Positions 46,562 through 56,110 of a stretch of DNA of 64,000 bases are shown here, piece by piece; the stretch's first letter is position 1; the number at the start of each line of letters is the position of its first letter. A program made the position numbers and the translations under genes. This stretch comes from Paraburkholderia polaris (GTDB lineage Bacteria > Pseudomonadota > Gammaproteobacteria > Burkholderiales > Burkholderiaceae). Location: assembly GCF_012927345.1 (NCBI RefSeq), contig NZ_JABBGJ010000035.1, positions 1 to 64,000 on the forward strand. The letters are read 5' to 3'. The notes below the pieces were generated by a model that was not told the origin of the DNA, made no database searches, and saw only the letters and a program-made list of their open reading frames with translations.

Positions 46562-47788
46562 ATGGATTTTCAGCACTCGGACAAGGTCAAGAGTTTGCAG
46601 CAACGCCTGAACGCTTTCATGGACGAGTACGTGTATCCGGCCGAGGCGGTTTTCGAAGCACAGATGGACGCGGCGCGTGAATCCGGCAACCGGTGGCAGC
46701 CCGCGCCGGTGATCGAGGAATTGAAAGAGAAGGCGAAGGCCGCGGGTTTGTGGAACCTGTTCCTGCCTGAGTCGAAATACGGTGCGGGACTCACCAACCT
46801 GGAATACGCGCCGCTGTGCGAAATCATGGGGCGCTCGCATATCGGCGCGGAGCCGTTCAACTGCTCGGCGCCCGACACCGGCAACATGGAAACGCTGGTG
46901 CGCTACGCCACGCCCGAGCAGCAACAGCAATGGCTGCTGCCGCTGCTCGACGGTACGATCCGCTCGGCCTTTGCGATGACGGAGCCGGAAGTGGCCTCGT
47001 CGGATGCGACCAACATCGAAGCGCGCATTGAACGCGACGGCGACGACTACATTCTGAACGGCCGTAAATGGTGGACCTCGGGTGCGAACGATCCGCGCTG
47101 CAAGATCCTCATCTTCATGGGCAAGTCCAATCCGGATCATACGAACCGACATCAGCAGCAGTCGATGATTCTGGTGCCGATCGACACGCCGGGTGTGAAA
47201 GTGCTGCGTCATCTGCCGGTATTCGGCTATGACGACGCCCCGCACGGCCACGCCGAAATCTCCTTTGAAAACGTACGTGTGCCGGCCAGCAACATGCTGC
47301 TGGGCGAGGGGCGCGGCTTCGAGATCGCGCAAGGGCGGCTCGGACCGGGCCGCATCCATCACTGCATGCGCCTGATCGGGCGTGCTGAACGCGCGCTTGA
47401 GGCGATGTGCCGCCGCTCGCTGGACCGTGTAGCGTTTGGCCGGTCGATCGCCGATCAGGGCGTCACGCGTGAACGGATCGCGAATGCACGCATCATGATC
47501 GACCAGACGCGTTTTCTGGTGCTGAATGCAGCGCACAAAATGGATACGGTCGGCAACAAGGACGCGCGTCAGGAGATCGCCATGATCAAGGTGGCCGCGC
47601 CCAGCATGGCGTGCCAGGTGATCGACTGGGCCATGCAGGTGCATGGCGGCGGCGCGGTCAGCGACGACTTCGGCCTCGCGCGCGCGTATGCAAGTTCGCG
47701 CACGCTGCGTTTTGCCGATGGGCCCGACGAAGTGCACCGTAACGCCATCGCGAAGATGGAACTTGGGCGCTACCTCGGGCGTTCATGA
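46562..47788 (+). CDS. Acyl-CoA dehydrogenase, ACAD10/11-like
   Basis: This 408-residue acyl-CoA dehydrogenase begins MDFQHSDKVKSLQQRLNAF at the ATG 46562. FAD and substrate motifs are FAMTEPEVASSDATNIEA, KWWTSGANDPRCKI, GPGRIHHCMRLIGRAERALE and VHGGGAVSDDFGLARAYA. The subgroup resembles ACAD10/11-type enzymes, which act on branched or long acyl-CoAs. A frame open from 45668 overlaps the SDR in another frame and is not real. It likely works together with the DmdC-like dehydrogenase encoded divergently. Confidence 0.9.
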   Translation: MDFQHSDKVKSLQQRLNAFMDEYVYPAEAVFEAQMDAARESGNRWQPAPVIEELKEKAKAAGLWNLFLPESKYGAGLTNLEYAPLCEIMGRSHIGAEPFNCSAPDTGNMETLVRYATPEQQQQWLLPLLDGTIRSAFAMTEPEVASSDATNIEARIERDGDDYILNGRKWWTSGANDPRCKILIFMGKSNPDHTNRHQQQSMILVPIDTPGVKVLRHLPVFGYDDAPHGHAEISFENVRVPASNMLLGEGRGFEIAQGRLGPGRIHHCMRLIGRAERALEAMCRRSLDRVAFGRSIADQGVTRERIANARIMIDQTRFLVLNAAHKMDTVGNKDARQEIAMIKVAAPSMACQVIDWAMQVHGGGAVSDDFGLARAYASSRTLRFADGPDEVHRNAIAKMELGRYLGRS

Positions 47789-47917
47789 AGCCCTTGGCTC
47801 CCCTGATTCTGCTGATTCCGATGAATCATTAGCGAGCCGCGTCCGTCACGCGGCGGATGTAAACGAAGCGCGCACCTTCGTGTGAAACGCGCACAGCCAT
47901 TAAGGCAGGAGACGCCT

Positions 47918-49654
47918 ATGAACGAACGCCATCACCCGAATTGGCCGCCGCAAGTGCCAAAGCATCTGACGCTGCCCGAGACCAACATTTTCTATAACGC
48001 CGAGGTGTCGGCGGCGCGCTTTCCCGACAAACCGTTCATCGTCTTCTACGACACGCCGGTCACGTTCGGTGAGTTCAAGGACGAAGCTGAGCGCATCGCC
48101 GGATTTCTTCAGCAGGAATGCCACGTCAAGGCGGGCGACCGCGTGCTGCTTTACATGCAGAACAGCCCGCAATGGATCATCGCTTACTACGGCATCCTGC
48201 GTGCGAACGCTGTCGTGGTGCCGGTCAATCCGATGAACATGAGCGGTGAGCTGGCTCATTACGTCGAAGACAGCGGGGCGACCACGATCTTCGCGCCGCA
48301 ATGCCTGTTCGCGAACGTCGAGCCGCTGATCGGCAAGGGGCCGGGGCGGGGTATCGAGCACGCAATCGTTGCGACGTATAGCGATTACCTGAAGCGGCCA
48401 TCGCCAATCAATGTGCCGGAATTCGTGGCGGCGCCGCGCAAGACCTTCGGTATTCCCGGCGTCACGCCCTGGCGCGAGGTACTCGAACGGCGTATCGCGC
48501 CGGGCCCGCTCACCACCGGACCAGACGATCTGTGTGTGATGCCGTACACGTCCGGCACCACCGGCAAGCCGAAGGGTTGCATGCATACGCACCGCAGCGT
48601 GATGAGCACGCTGCTCGGCGGCTGCGTCTGGTTTTCGGCGCCGTCGGACGGCGTTTACCTATCGGTATTGCCGTTCTTTCACGTGACCGGCATGCAAGGC
48701 GGCATGAACAGCGCGGTCTTCTCCGCTGCAACGATTGTCGTGTTGCCGCGCTGGGATCGGGAAGCGGCGGCGCTATGCATGCAGAAATATCGCGTGACCG
48801 CGTGGCAGTCGATCACGGCGATGATGGTCGATTTTCTGTCTAACCCGAAGCTCGGCGAATACGATCTGTCGAGCCTGTCAGGCGCACGCGGCGGCGGCGC
48901 GGCGATGCCGGACGCCATTGCCAGAAAGCTCAAGTCGCTGACAGGGCTCGATTACGTCGAAGGCTACGGCATGTCTGAGACGATTGCCGGCACGCACATC
49001 AATCCGCCTCATCGGCCGAAGCCGCAGTGCCTGGGTATTCCGGTGTTCGACGTGGACTCTCGCGTGATCGATTCGGTCACGCTGCAGGAACTCCCGCAAG
49101 GCGAAACCGGTGAAATCATCGTGAACGCGCCGCAAGTGATGCAAGGTTACTGGCGCAATCCCAAAGCGACTGAAGAAGCGTTTATCCAACTCGACGGCAA
49201 GCGTTTTCTGCGTACCGGCGACCTCGGTCATATCGACGAGGACGGGTATTTTTTCATGACGGACCGCCTCAAACGCATGATCAACGCATCAGGCTACAAG
49301 GTCTGGCCCGCGGAAGTCGAGGCGCTCATGTACCGGCATCCCGCGATCCACGAGGTGTGCGTGATCGGCGTGAAGGACGCCAGGCGCGGCGAAACCGTGA
49401 AGGCGCTGGTGGTGCCGGCTGCGGCGCATGCCGGCACGATCAGCGAGCAGGAGATCATCGACTGGTCGCACGAGCAGATGGCGTCTTACAAGGCGCCGCG
49501 CATTATCGAGTTCGTGAAGTCGCTGCCGAAGTCGGGCAGCGGCAAGATTTTGTGGCGCAAGTTGCAGGAAGAGGATGCGGCACGCACGGCCGCAGCCAGT
49601 GAGAGCAATGGCAGCAACGGCAGCAACGGCAGCACAGGAGGCGCCTCGTCATGA
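47918..49654 (+). CDS. AMP-forming acyl-CoA ligase (first of two)
   Basis: This 578-residue ANL-superfamily enzyme has the ATP-binding loop YTSGTTGKPKGCMHTH, the A5 motif GYGMSETIAG, TGDLGHIDEDGYFFMTDRLKRM and C-terminal catalytic lysine region PKSGSGKILWRKL. It activates a carboxylic acid to its CoA ester via an acyl-adenylate. The ATG at 47918 is preceded by GGCAGGAGACG. The last 20 residues are a low-complexity Ser/Asn/Gly run (SNGSNGSNGSTGG). The stop overlaps the next ATG. Confidence 0.9.
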   Translation: MNERHHPNWPPQVPKHLTLPETNIFYNAEVSAARFPDKPFIVFYDTPVTFGEFKDEAERIAGFLQQECHVKAGDRVLLYMQNSPQWIIAYYGILRANAVVVPVNPMNMSGELAHYVEDSGATTIFAPQCLFANVEPLIGKGPGRGIEHAIVATYSDYLKRPSPINVPEFVAAPRKTFGIPGVTPWREVLERRIAPGPLTTGPDDLCVMPYTSGTTGKPKGCMHTHRSVMSTLLGGCVWFSAPSDGVYLSVLPFFHVTGMQGGMNSAVFSAATIVVLPRWDREAAALCMQKYRVTAWQSITAMMVDFLSNPKLGEYDLSSLSGARGGGAAMPDAIARKLKSLTGLDYVEGYGMSETIAGTHINPPHRPKPQCLGIPVFDVDSRVIDSVTLQELPQGETGEIIVNAPQVMQGYWRNPKATEEAFIQLDGKRFLRTGDLGHIDEDGYFFMTDRLKRMINASGYKVWPAEVEALMYRHPAIHEVCVIGVKDARRGETVKALVVPAAAHAGTISEQEIIDWSHEQMASYKAPRIIEFVKSLPKSGSGKILWRKLQEEDAARTAAASESNGSNGSNGSTGGASS

Positions 49655-51207
49655 CATGGCTCGAAGCGTTACTGGATGAACCGTTCGTCTGCATCACCGA
49701 CATGCTCCACCGCTTCGCTAAAGAACGCGGCGCGCACGCGGCGTTGATCTGCGACGGCGAGATTGTGACCTACGCTGCGCTAAACGCACGAGTCGATCGC
49801 TTTGCCGCGGCATTGCAGCGAGACGGCATCAAGCCTTGCGATGCGATTGCGTTGTGCGCGACCGCCTCGGTGGAATACACCGTGGCGTTTCTCGGCGGCC
49901 TGCGTGCAGGGGCGGTGGTTGCGCCGCTCGCGCCGTCGTCGAGCGCGACGAGTCTTGTCAGCATGATCGGCAACTCGGGCGCGCGGCTGCTGTTCCTCGA
50001 TGCCGACGTCAAGCGTCTGCTCGAACCGGTGGCCGCGGAGATCAGTGCAATCCCCGTCGCGCTCGATGTGCACGCAGGCAGCACCGCGCTGGAAGTGTGG
50101 CTCGAGCACGGGGGAGCCAGGCCCGAAGCCGTGACGATCGATCCGGCGTGGCCGTTCAACATCATCTATTCGTCAGGCACCACAGGTACGCCGAAAGGCA
50201 TCGTGCAGTCGCACGGCATGCGCTGGGCCTACGCGGTGCGCAGCATTCAGCGTGGCTATGGCCCTGATGCCACGACGCTGATCTCGACACCGTTGTATTC
50301 GAACACGACGCTCGTGAGTTTCATGCCGACGCTGACATTCGGCGGCACAGTTGTGTTGATGCCGAAATTCGACGCCGCACGCTATATCGAGCTGGCGCAA
50401 CAGTACCGTGTCACGCACACGATGCTGGTGCCGGTCCAGTATCAGCGCTTGATGGCGCATCCTGATTTCGATCGTTACGACCTCTCCAGCTTCCAGGCCA
50501 AGTTCTGCACCAGCGCGCCGTTCGCGGCGAGCGTGAAGGCGGACGTGGTGCGCCGCTGGCCGGGCAAGCTCACTGAGTACTACGGCATGACCGAAGGCGG
50601 CGGTTCGTGCCAGCTGGAGGCCGACGAATTTCCCACCAAGCTGCATACGGTCGGCAAACCGATGGAAGGTCACGACATTCGTCTGATCGATGAACTCGGC
50701 AACGAGGTGGCAGCAGGCGAGGTGGGCGAAATCGTGGGCCATTCGCCGGCGATGATGACCGGCTACTACCGTCAACCGGACAAGACTGCCGAGGCGGAAT
50801 GGTACGACCCGAGCGGCAAGCGCTTCATCCGCACGGGCGATATGGGCCGCTTCGATGCAGACGGGTTTTTGACGCTGCTCGATCGTAAGAAGGACATGAT
50901 CATTTCGGGCGGCTTCAACGTCTATCCGAGCGACCTCGAGGCTGAACTGCGCTCGCATCCGGATGTCGCGGATGTGGCCGTGGTAGGTGCGCAGTCGGAG
51001 CAATGGGGCGAGACACCGGTTGCGTTCGTGGTGCGCCGGGCATATGCGCCGATCGATGCCGACACGCTGCTTGCGTGGGTCAACGCGCGGCTGGGAAAAA
51101 TGCAGCGGCTCTCCGCGCTGACTTTCATCGAGACCTTGCCGCGCAGTCCGATCGGCAAGGTGCTGAAACGGGAATTGCGCGAGCAGTACTATCCCGCCGC
51201 GCGTTAG
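49651..51207 (+). CDS. AMP-forming acyl-CoA ligase (second of two)
   Basis: This 518-residue ANL-superfamily enzyme has YSSGTTGTPKGIVQSHG, YGMTEGGGSCQLE, TGDMGRFDADGFLTLLDRKKDM and C-terminal PRSPIGKVLKREL with the catalytic Lys. It is translationally coupled to the first ligase (ATGA overlap) but only distantly similar to it, so the two probably activate different intermediates, such as a main-chain acid and a side-product acid. The substrate cannot be fixed from sequence. Confidence 0.9.
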   Translation: MTWLEALLDEPFVCITDMLHRFAKERGAHAALICDGEIVTYAALNARVDRFAAALQRDGIKPCDAIALCATASVEYTVAFLGGLRAGAVVAPLAPSSSATSLVSMIGNSGARLLFLDADVKRLLEPVAAEISAIPVALDVHAGSTALEVWLEHGGARPEAVTIDPAWPFNIIYSSGTTGTPKGIVQSHGMRWAYAVRSIQRGYGPDATTLISTPLYSNTTLVSFMPTLTFGGTVVLMPKFDAARYIELAQQYRVTHTMLVPVQYQRLMAHPDFDRYDLSSFQAKFCTSAPFAASVKADVVRRWPGKLTEYYGMTEGGGSCQLEADEFPTKLHTVGKPMEGHDIRLIDELGNEVAAGEVGEIVGHSPAMMTGYYRQPDKTAEAEWYDPSGKRFIRTGDMGRFDADGFLTLLDRKKDMIISGGFNVYPSDLEAELRSHPDVADVAVVGAQSEQWGETPVAFVVRRAYAPIDADTLLAWVNARLGKMQRLSALTFIETLPRSPIGKVLKRELREQYYPAAR

Positions 51208-51282
51208 CGCGGTGAACATCGCGCGGTGAACGTCGCGGTGAAACAACGCGCCACGACACCTGACTGAATACACCAACGGGCA

Positions 51283-52200
51283 ATGGGACAAGGCATGGAC
51301 AATTTTGAAGGCAAGGTCGCGGTGATCACCGGCGCCGGCTCCGGATTCGGCCGTGAGTTCGCACGGCTCGGCGCGAAGCTGGGCATGCGCCTCGTACTCG
51401 CCGACGTGCAACAGGACGCACTCGACGAAACGTTCGCCGAGGTGAGCGCAGCAGGCGCGCAGGCAATCGCGCGCCGCGTCGATGTCGCGAAGGGCGAGGA
51501 AATCGACGCACTGGCGCGCGCCACGCTCGACGCCTACGGCAGCGTGCATCTGGTGTTCAACAACGCGGGCGTGGGCGGCAGCGGCGGCCTCGTGTGGGAG
51601 AACACCGAGCGCGACTGGCAATGGCTGCTCGGCGTCAATCTGTGGGGCGTGATTCACGGCGTGCGCGTTTTCACACCGCTGATGCTCGAGGCCGCCAAGC
51701 GCGATCCGGGATATCGCGGGCACATCGTCAACACGGCATCGATGGCCGGCATGCTCAATCCGCCGATGATGGGTCCGTACAACGTGTCGAAACATGCGGT
51801 GGTGTCGCTGACCGAATCGCTGTACCAGGATCTTTCGCTGGTCACGCAACAGGTGGCGTGCTCGGTGCTGTGCCCGTACTTCGTGCCGACGGGGATTGCG
51901 AAGGCGCATCGCAACCGGCCGTCCGAACTGGCCAACGACACGCCGCCGACCTTATCGCAACGCGTGTCGCGTGCGCTGAGCGAGAAGGCGGTGAGTTCGG
52001 GGAAGGTCAGCGCGCAAGAGGTCGCGGGGATGGTGTTCGATGCGATCCGCGAAGAGCAGTTCTATATCTTTTCGCATCCGCACGCGCTAGGCGCCGTGAA
52101 AACGCGCGCCGAGGATATCGTCACGCCGAGAAATCCGACCGATCCCTTTGCCGAGCGGCCTGAAGTGCGTGTGCAGATTATCGAGGCGTTGAAGGGGTAA
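51283..52200 (+). CDS. Short-chain dehydrogenase/reductase (last gene of acyl-CoA operon)
   Basis: This 305-residue SDR has cofactor loop TGAGSGFGREF, FNNAGVGGSG and catalytic YNVSK, and a long C-terminal extension with EQFYIFSHPHALGAVKTRAEDI characteristic of one SDR subgroup often found with acyl-CoA catabolic genes. A second in-frame ATG sits at 51295, and the ribosome-binding site does not choose clearly between them. It is 75 bp after the second ligase and before a strong terminator. Confidence 0.87.
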   Translation: MGQGMDNFEGKVAVITGAGSGFGREFARLGAKLGMRLVLADVQQDALDETFAEVSAAGAQAIARRVDVAKGEEIDALARATLDAYGSVHLVFNNAGVGGSGGLVWENTERDWQWLLGVNLWGVIHGVRVFTPLMLEAAKRDPGYRGHIVNTASMAGMLNPPMMGPYNVSKHAVVSLTESLYQDLSLVTQQVACSVLCPYFVPTGIAKAHRNRPSELANDTPPTLSQRVSRALSEKAVSSGKVSAQEVAGMVFDAIREEQFYIFSHPHALGAVKTRAEDIVTPRNPTDPFAERPEVRVQIIEALKG

Positions 52201-52226
52201 TCGGGGAGCCGGCGGAAGCGCCGGCT

Positions 52227-52337
52227 TCAAAAACACGAGGCGTCAAAAACATGAGGCTTCAAATACGTGGACTTGAAATACGCAAGACTTGAAATGCGCA
52301 AGGCCTCGAATACACAAGGCCTCAAAAGCACAAGGCG
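52227..52337 (+). repeat. Seven-unit array of degenerate 16-bp tandem repeats
   Basis: Seven consecutive units of 16 bp (one of 15) run from 52227: TCAAAAACACGAGGCG, TCAAAAACATGAGGCT, TCAAATACGTGGACT, TGAAATACGCAAGACT, TGAAATGCGCAAGGCC, TCGAATACACAAGGCC and TCAAAAGCACAAGGCG. Consensus is about TSRAATACRCAAGGCY. The array begins 26 bases after the SDR stop and runs directly into the terminator stem. There are no spacers, so it is not a CRISPR. Confidence 0.85.
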
Positions 52338-52363
52338 CCGTGAAAATCACGGCGCCCTTTTTA
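52334..52363. terminator. Strong bidirectional terminator between the SDR operon and livK
   Basis: Perfect 10-bp stem GGCGCCGTGA (52334-52343) and TCACGGCGCC (52347-52356) with loop AAA, followed on the plus strand by CTTTTTAA. The minus-strand side is weakly T-rich (TTGTGCTTTTG). It separates two convergent transcripts. Confidence 0.85.
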
Positions 52364-52383
52364 AGCCTTTCCCTATCGCGCCG

Positions 52384-53568
52384 TCACTTCGCCGCAGCCA
52401 GCGAACTCAACCCCGCCGACTTCAACTGTCCACCCTGAACCACCGCCGCCAGCGGATTGCCGATCACGAAGCCACCATGGTCGTCGACGCCGGTCACGCT
52501 TTGCGGATTGGCCTGCGGCGGCAGCGCTTTCACGGCCTTATCGAACTGATTGCGGATCGCGGTCGCGTCGCTGACGCTGCCGGCCAGCTTCATCGCGAGT
52601 GCCGTCGCGTAGACCGCGGTGTAGTTCAGCGATACCTCCTGGCTCGGGTCCCGCCCGCCGTGGCTCTTGCGGAAGCGTTCCACAAACGCTTTGGCGTTCG
52701 GCGTGTCATCGTCGGCCAACGGCAATACCCCGATCGCGCCGTTCAGCGCTGCATAGCCGCCGGTGACCTTGGCCACTTCGTCGAGCTTGGCCTGGTCCAT
52801 CACGATAAAGCCGCCCTTGAAGCCCAACTCGCGCGCCTGCTGTGCAATCAGACCGGTCGGCTCGGACGGGCCGCCGATAAACATTACATCGGGTTTGGCC
52901 GCCAGCACGCGGCTCACGCCGCTATAGAAATCGGTGGCGCGGTTATACGACATCGAATTGTCCGCGACGATCGTGCCGCCGGCCGCTTCCCACGCGGGTT
53001 TGAACGCGGCGACCCAGACCTTGCCGTAGTCGGTATCGGTGGCGGCGAGCGCGACCTTCTTGCCGTACGTCGCCATTTCGTACTTGATGAACGAGTTCAG
53101 ATACGACGTGAACGCGGGCGGGATGCGCACTGTGAGCTTGTTGCCGCGCTCGCTGATCTGCGGCACGCTGGTGTACGAGAGCAATAGTAATTTCTGCTGC
53201 TCGTTGCTGGTCTGCACCGCGAAGCCGCCGCCCGAATGCGGTACGAGCACCACGGCCGCCTGCTGTTCCTGCGCGAGACGCCGTGCGTTGATCGCGGTTT
53301 CGGCGGGGTTGTACTTGTCGTCGAGCGGCACGATCTCGAGCTTGATCTTCTTGCCGGCCACTTCGATGCCGGCCTGATTGACGTCGGCGGCCGCCATCTG
53401 CATACCGTCGAGCACCTCCTGGCCGTACTTTGCCGCGCCGCCGCTCAACGGCCCGGAGTAGCCGATATGCACCACCTGCTGTGCCATCGCGGCGCCCGCG
53501 CCCAGCAGCGCCGTCGTGGCGACAGCCGTGTACAGGCCAGCGCGTCCGCACAAGCGTTTGATCGTCAT
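52384..53568 (-). CDS. ABC transporter substrate-binding protein (branched-chain amino acid type, LivK-like)
   Basis: This 394-residue periplasmic binding protein of the Peripla_BP_6 family has a signal peptide ending around ALLGAGAAMAQ, then VVHIGYSGPLSGGAAKYGQEV. The interlobe landmarks LVPHSGGGFAVQTSNEQQ and DTDYGKVWVAAFKPAWE are present. The start ATG at 53568 follows AAAGGAGACACGT. It is the last gene of the liv-type operon. The ligand may not be an amino acid: such systems in betaproteobacteria often import aromatic or other carboxylic acids, consistent with the neighbouring acyl-CoA genes. Confidence 0.9.
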   Translation of the reverse strand: MTIKRLCGRAGLYTAVATTALLGAGAAMAQQVVHIGYSGPLSGGAAKYGQEVLDGMQMAAADVNQAGIEVAGKKIKLEIVPLDDKYNPAETAINARRLAQEQQAAVVLVPHSGGGFAVQTSNEQQKLLLLSYTSVPQISERGNKLTVRIPPAFTSYLNSFIKYEMATYGKKVALAATDTDYGKVWVAAFKPAWEAAGGTIVADNSMSYNRATDFYSGVSRVLAAKPDVMFIGGPSEPTGLIAQQARELGFKGGFIVMDQAKLDEVAKVTGGYAALNGAIGVLPLADDDTPNAKAFVERFRKSHGGRDPSQEVSLNYTAVYATALAMKLAGSVSDATAIRNQFDKAVKALPPQANPQSVTGVDDHGGFVIGNPLAAVVQGGQLKSAGLSSLAAAK

Positions 53569-53640
53569 ACGTGTCTCCTTTGGGATTGTTCGAATGGGCC
53601 GACGCATAGGGTCATGCGTCAGGCCGTGCGTCAAATTCGT

Positions 53641-54348
53641 TCAGCCGCCGACGTAAGCGCGCCGGATCGCTTCGTTGTTCATCAGACTCGCGTGATCGCC
53701 TTCGAGCACGATGCGGCCGTTCTCGATCACGTAGGCGCGGTGCGCGATCTTCAGTGCCGCGAACGCGTTCTGTTCGGCGAGCAACACCGTCGTGCCCGCG
53801 CGATTGATCTGCTGGATCACCTCGAACACCTGCTTGACCACCAGCGGCGCGAGACCGAGCGACGGTTCGTCGAGCAGCAGCACCTTGGGCCGGGCCATCA
53901 TCGCGCGGCCGATCGCCACCATCTGCTGCTGCCCGCCGGACAGCGAGCCAGCCGGATGGTCTTTGCGTTCGGCAAGAAGCGGGAACAGCGAGAACACCTG
54001 GTCGAGATTGCGTTGATTACCGGCCTTGTCGCCGCGATGCACATAGGCGCCGAGCGTGAGGTTTTTCAGCACGGACATGCCCGGGAACAGCTTGCGGCCC
54101 TCGGGACACTGAATCACACCGCTGCGCACAATTTGCGCAGGCGTCATGCCGAGCAGTTCGCGCGTTCCCAGCCGCAGGCTGCCGCTCGCGGCGCGTCGCA
54201 GGCCGCTCGTCGCGAGGAAGATCGAGCTCTTGCCTGCGCCATTGGCGCCGAGCAGTACCACCAGTTCGCCGTCGTCCGCGTGCAGATTGATGCCGTCCAG
54301 CGCGCGGAAACTGCCGTAGTCGAGTGCGACGTTCTCAAACTTCAGCAT
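53641..54348 (-). CDS. ABC transporter ATPase, LivF type
   Basis: This 235-residue ATPase has Walker A GANGAGKSS, signature LSGGQQQMVAIGRAM and Walker B LLLDEPSLGLAP, followed by TTVLLAEQN. It lacks the C-terminal extension of LivG, which identifies it as LivF. The ATG at 54348 is preceded by GGGAGCGAG and overlaps livG by 14 bp. It partners with the LivG ATPase in a heterodimer. Confidence 0.93.
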   Translation of the reverse strand: MLKFENVALDYGSFRALDGINLHADDGELVVLLGANGAGKSSIFLATSGLRRAASGSLRLGTRELLGMTPAQIVRSGVIQCPEGRKLFPGMSVLKNLTLGAYVHRGDKAGNQRNLDQVFSLFPLLAERKDHPAGSLSGGQQQMVAIGRAMMARPKVLLLDEPSLGLAPLVVKQVFEVIQQINRAGTTVLLAEQNAFAALKIAHRAYVIENGRIVLEGDHASLMNNEAIRRAYVGG

Positions 54349-55099
54349 GCTCGCTCCCAAGGTAAGCGTCGATCACGGCCGGATTCGCGCGAATCTCGGC
54401 AGGCGTGCCTTCGGCAATTTTCTTGCCGTAGTTCAACACCATGATGCGATCCGCCAGCTTCATGATCATGTTCATCTTGTGTTCCACGAGACACACGGTC
54501 ACGCCGTGTTTCACCAGCTTGCGGATCAGTTCGGCGAGGCCTTCGGTCTCTTCGGGATTCACGCCACCCGCCGGTTCGTCGAGCAGCATCAGGCTCGGTT
54601 CGGTAGAAAGCGCGAGTGCCACAGCTGCGCGTTTGCGCTCCTCCTGCGAGATATCGCCGGCCATCCGTTCCGCGATCGCCGACAAGCCGACGAAGTCCAA
54701 AGCCTCACGCGCCTTTTCGCGGCAAATGCGTTCTTCGTGCTTGAGCCGCGCTGAATGTGTCAGCACGTCCCACAGTCCTGAGTGTGTGCGCAGCCGGTGG
54801 CCGACGATCAGGTTATCGAGCACGCTGGCCCGGTCGAACAGCGCGGTGGATTGAAATGTGCGCGCGACGCCGAGCCGCGCCATCTGATCGGCGCCCAGCT
54901 TTGTCACGTCCTGGCCTTTGAAGAGGATGCGCCCTGAGCTCGGCAGATGGGTGCCGCTGATCAGATTGAAGAAGGTGGTTTTACCCGCACCGTTGGGCCC
55001 GATGATGGCGTTGATCTTGCCGGCTTCGATATGCGTGCTCACGTCGTCCACCGCGACGAGACCGCCGAAGCGTTTGCTGAGCGAGTCGATTTCAAGCAT
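54335..55099 (-). CDS. ABC transporter ATPase, LivG type
   Basis: This roughly 254-residue ATPase has Walker A GPNGAGKTTFFN, signature ISQEERKRAAVALALSTEP and Walker B LMLLDEPAGGVNPEE, with the C-terminal GKKIAEGTPAEIRANPAVIDAYLG typical of LivG. Its signature starts ISQEE instead of the usual LSYGE. The ATG at 55099 overlaps the end of livM by 8 bp. Confidence 0.92.
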   Translation of the reverse strand: MLEIDSLSKRFGGLVAVDDVSTHIEAGKINAIIGPNGAGKTTFFNLISGTHLPSSGRILFKGQDVTKLGADQMARLGVARTFQSTALFDRASVLDNLIVGHRLRTHSGLWDVLTHSARLKHEERICREKAREALDFVGLSAIAERMAGDISQEERKRAAVALALSTEPSLMLLDEPAGGVNPEETEGLAELIRKLVKHGVTVCLVEHKMNMIMKLADRIMVLNYGKKIAEGTPAEIRANPAVIDAYLGSEHAEV

Positions 55100-56102
55100 G
55101 ACGGTCTCCGCGCGTGGGCTGCGACTGACGCTTGACCATGTCGCTTTTCGGCGTTGCAAGTTTCGCGCGCCGGTTTTTTCTCGCCATATACAAACCGACG
55201 ATACCGTTCGGCAGAAAGATCACCAGCAGAATCAGGATCGGGCCGAACACGACGAAGCGGTACTCCTGCAAAAACTGCAGATACTGCGTGAGCCATGGTA
55301 TGGCGAGCGCGCCGAGCAGCGGGCCGGCGAGGGTGCCGATGCCGCCTACCAGCATGTACATGGTCATGTCGAAGGTGTGCTCGACGCCGGCGAGATCCGG
55401 TCCGAGAAAGCGCACGGCACCCGCATAGAGGCCGCCAGCGAACCCCGCATAGACGACCGACAGCACGAAGGCCAGCACTTTGTTGCGCATCAGGTTGATG
55501 CCGAGCGACTGCGCGAGACCGTCGCTATTGCGGATCGCCATGAAGGTCCGGCCGAGCAGCGAGTTGACAATGCGATGCATCAGCCACACACCGAGCACCA
55601 GAAACGCGAACACCAGGTAATAGAGTGGCCGCGGATTTTCAAACGAAACGATGCCGAAGCCCGCAGGCGCCGGAATGCCGACGATGTCCGAGACACCGTG
55701 CGTGAGGCTGTCCCATTTCTCGATCACGAGAAACATGATGTAGCCGACGCACAACGTGAAAATAGAAAAGTAATGGCCGCGCAGACGCAGCGACACAAGC
55801 CCGACCAACGCGCCCAGTATCGCGACGACGACGCCTGACGCGATGAACGCAAGCCAGAACGGCACCTGATGATCGACCGTGAGAATGCCCACCGTGTATG
55901 CACCCACCGCCATGAAGCTGCCGTGTGCGAGATTGAACTGCCCCGTATAACCGGTAATCAGATTCAGCCCGACAGTGGCCAGCGCGAAGATGTATGCAGT
56001 GGACATCACGGTGAGCATGTAGTCGTTGGTGGCCAGAAACGGGAACAGGAGACCGAGCACGAACAACAGCGTCCACCCCAGCTTGCCCTCGAATAATTTC
56101 AT
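55092..56102 (-). CDS. ABC transporter permease, LivM type
   Basis: This 336-residue permease has about nine membrane helices and the LivM landmarks LNLITGYTGQFNLAHGSFMAVGAY, GHYFSIFTLCVGYIM and RTFMAIRNSDGLAQSLGIN. The last residues are a basic cytoplasmic tail with KNRRAKLATPKSDMVK. It pairs with the LivH protein encoded just upstream. Confidence 0.92.
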   Translation of the reverse strand: MKLFEGKLGWTLLFVLGLLFPFLATNDYMLTVMSTAYIFALATVGLNLITGYTGQFNLAHGSFMAVGAYTVGILTVDHQVPFWLAFIASGVVVAILGALVGLVSLRLRGHYFSIFTLCVGYIMFLVIEKWDSLTHGVSDIVGIPAPAGFGIVSFENPRPLYYLVFAFLVLGVWLMHRIVNSLLGRTFMAIRNSDGLAQSLGINLMRNKVLAFVLSVVYAGFAGGLYAGAVRFLGPDLAGVEHTFDMTMYMLVGGIGTLAGPLLGALAIPWLTQYLQFLQEYRFVVFGPILILLVIFLPNGIVGLYMARKNRRAKLATPKSDMVKRQSQPTRGDRHA

Positions 56103-56110
56103 GACTGATC

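Noticed and set aside
46478..47737. 419-codon minus-strand open frame opposite the second acyl-CoA dehydrogenase
   Set aside because: His/Arg-rich antisense translation; the sense strand encodes a clear FAD dehydrogenase.
50173..51909. 578-codon minus-strand open frame across the second ligase and the SDR
   Set aside because: Both sense genes carry catalytic motifs; the antisense frame is Arg/His-rich and without recognisable domains.
52227..52337. CRISPR array
   Set aside because: Repeats are contiguous and degenerate, with no spacers and no cas genes.
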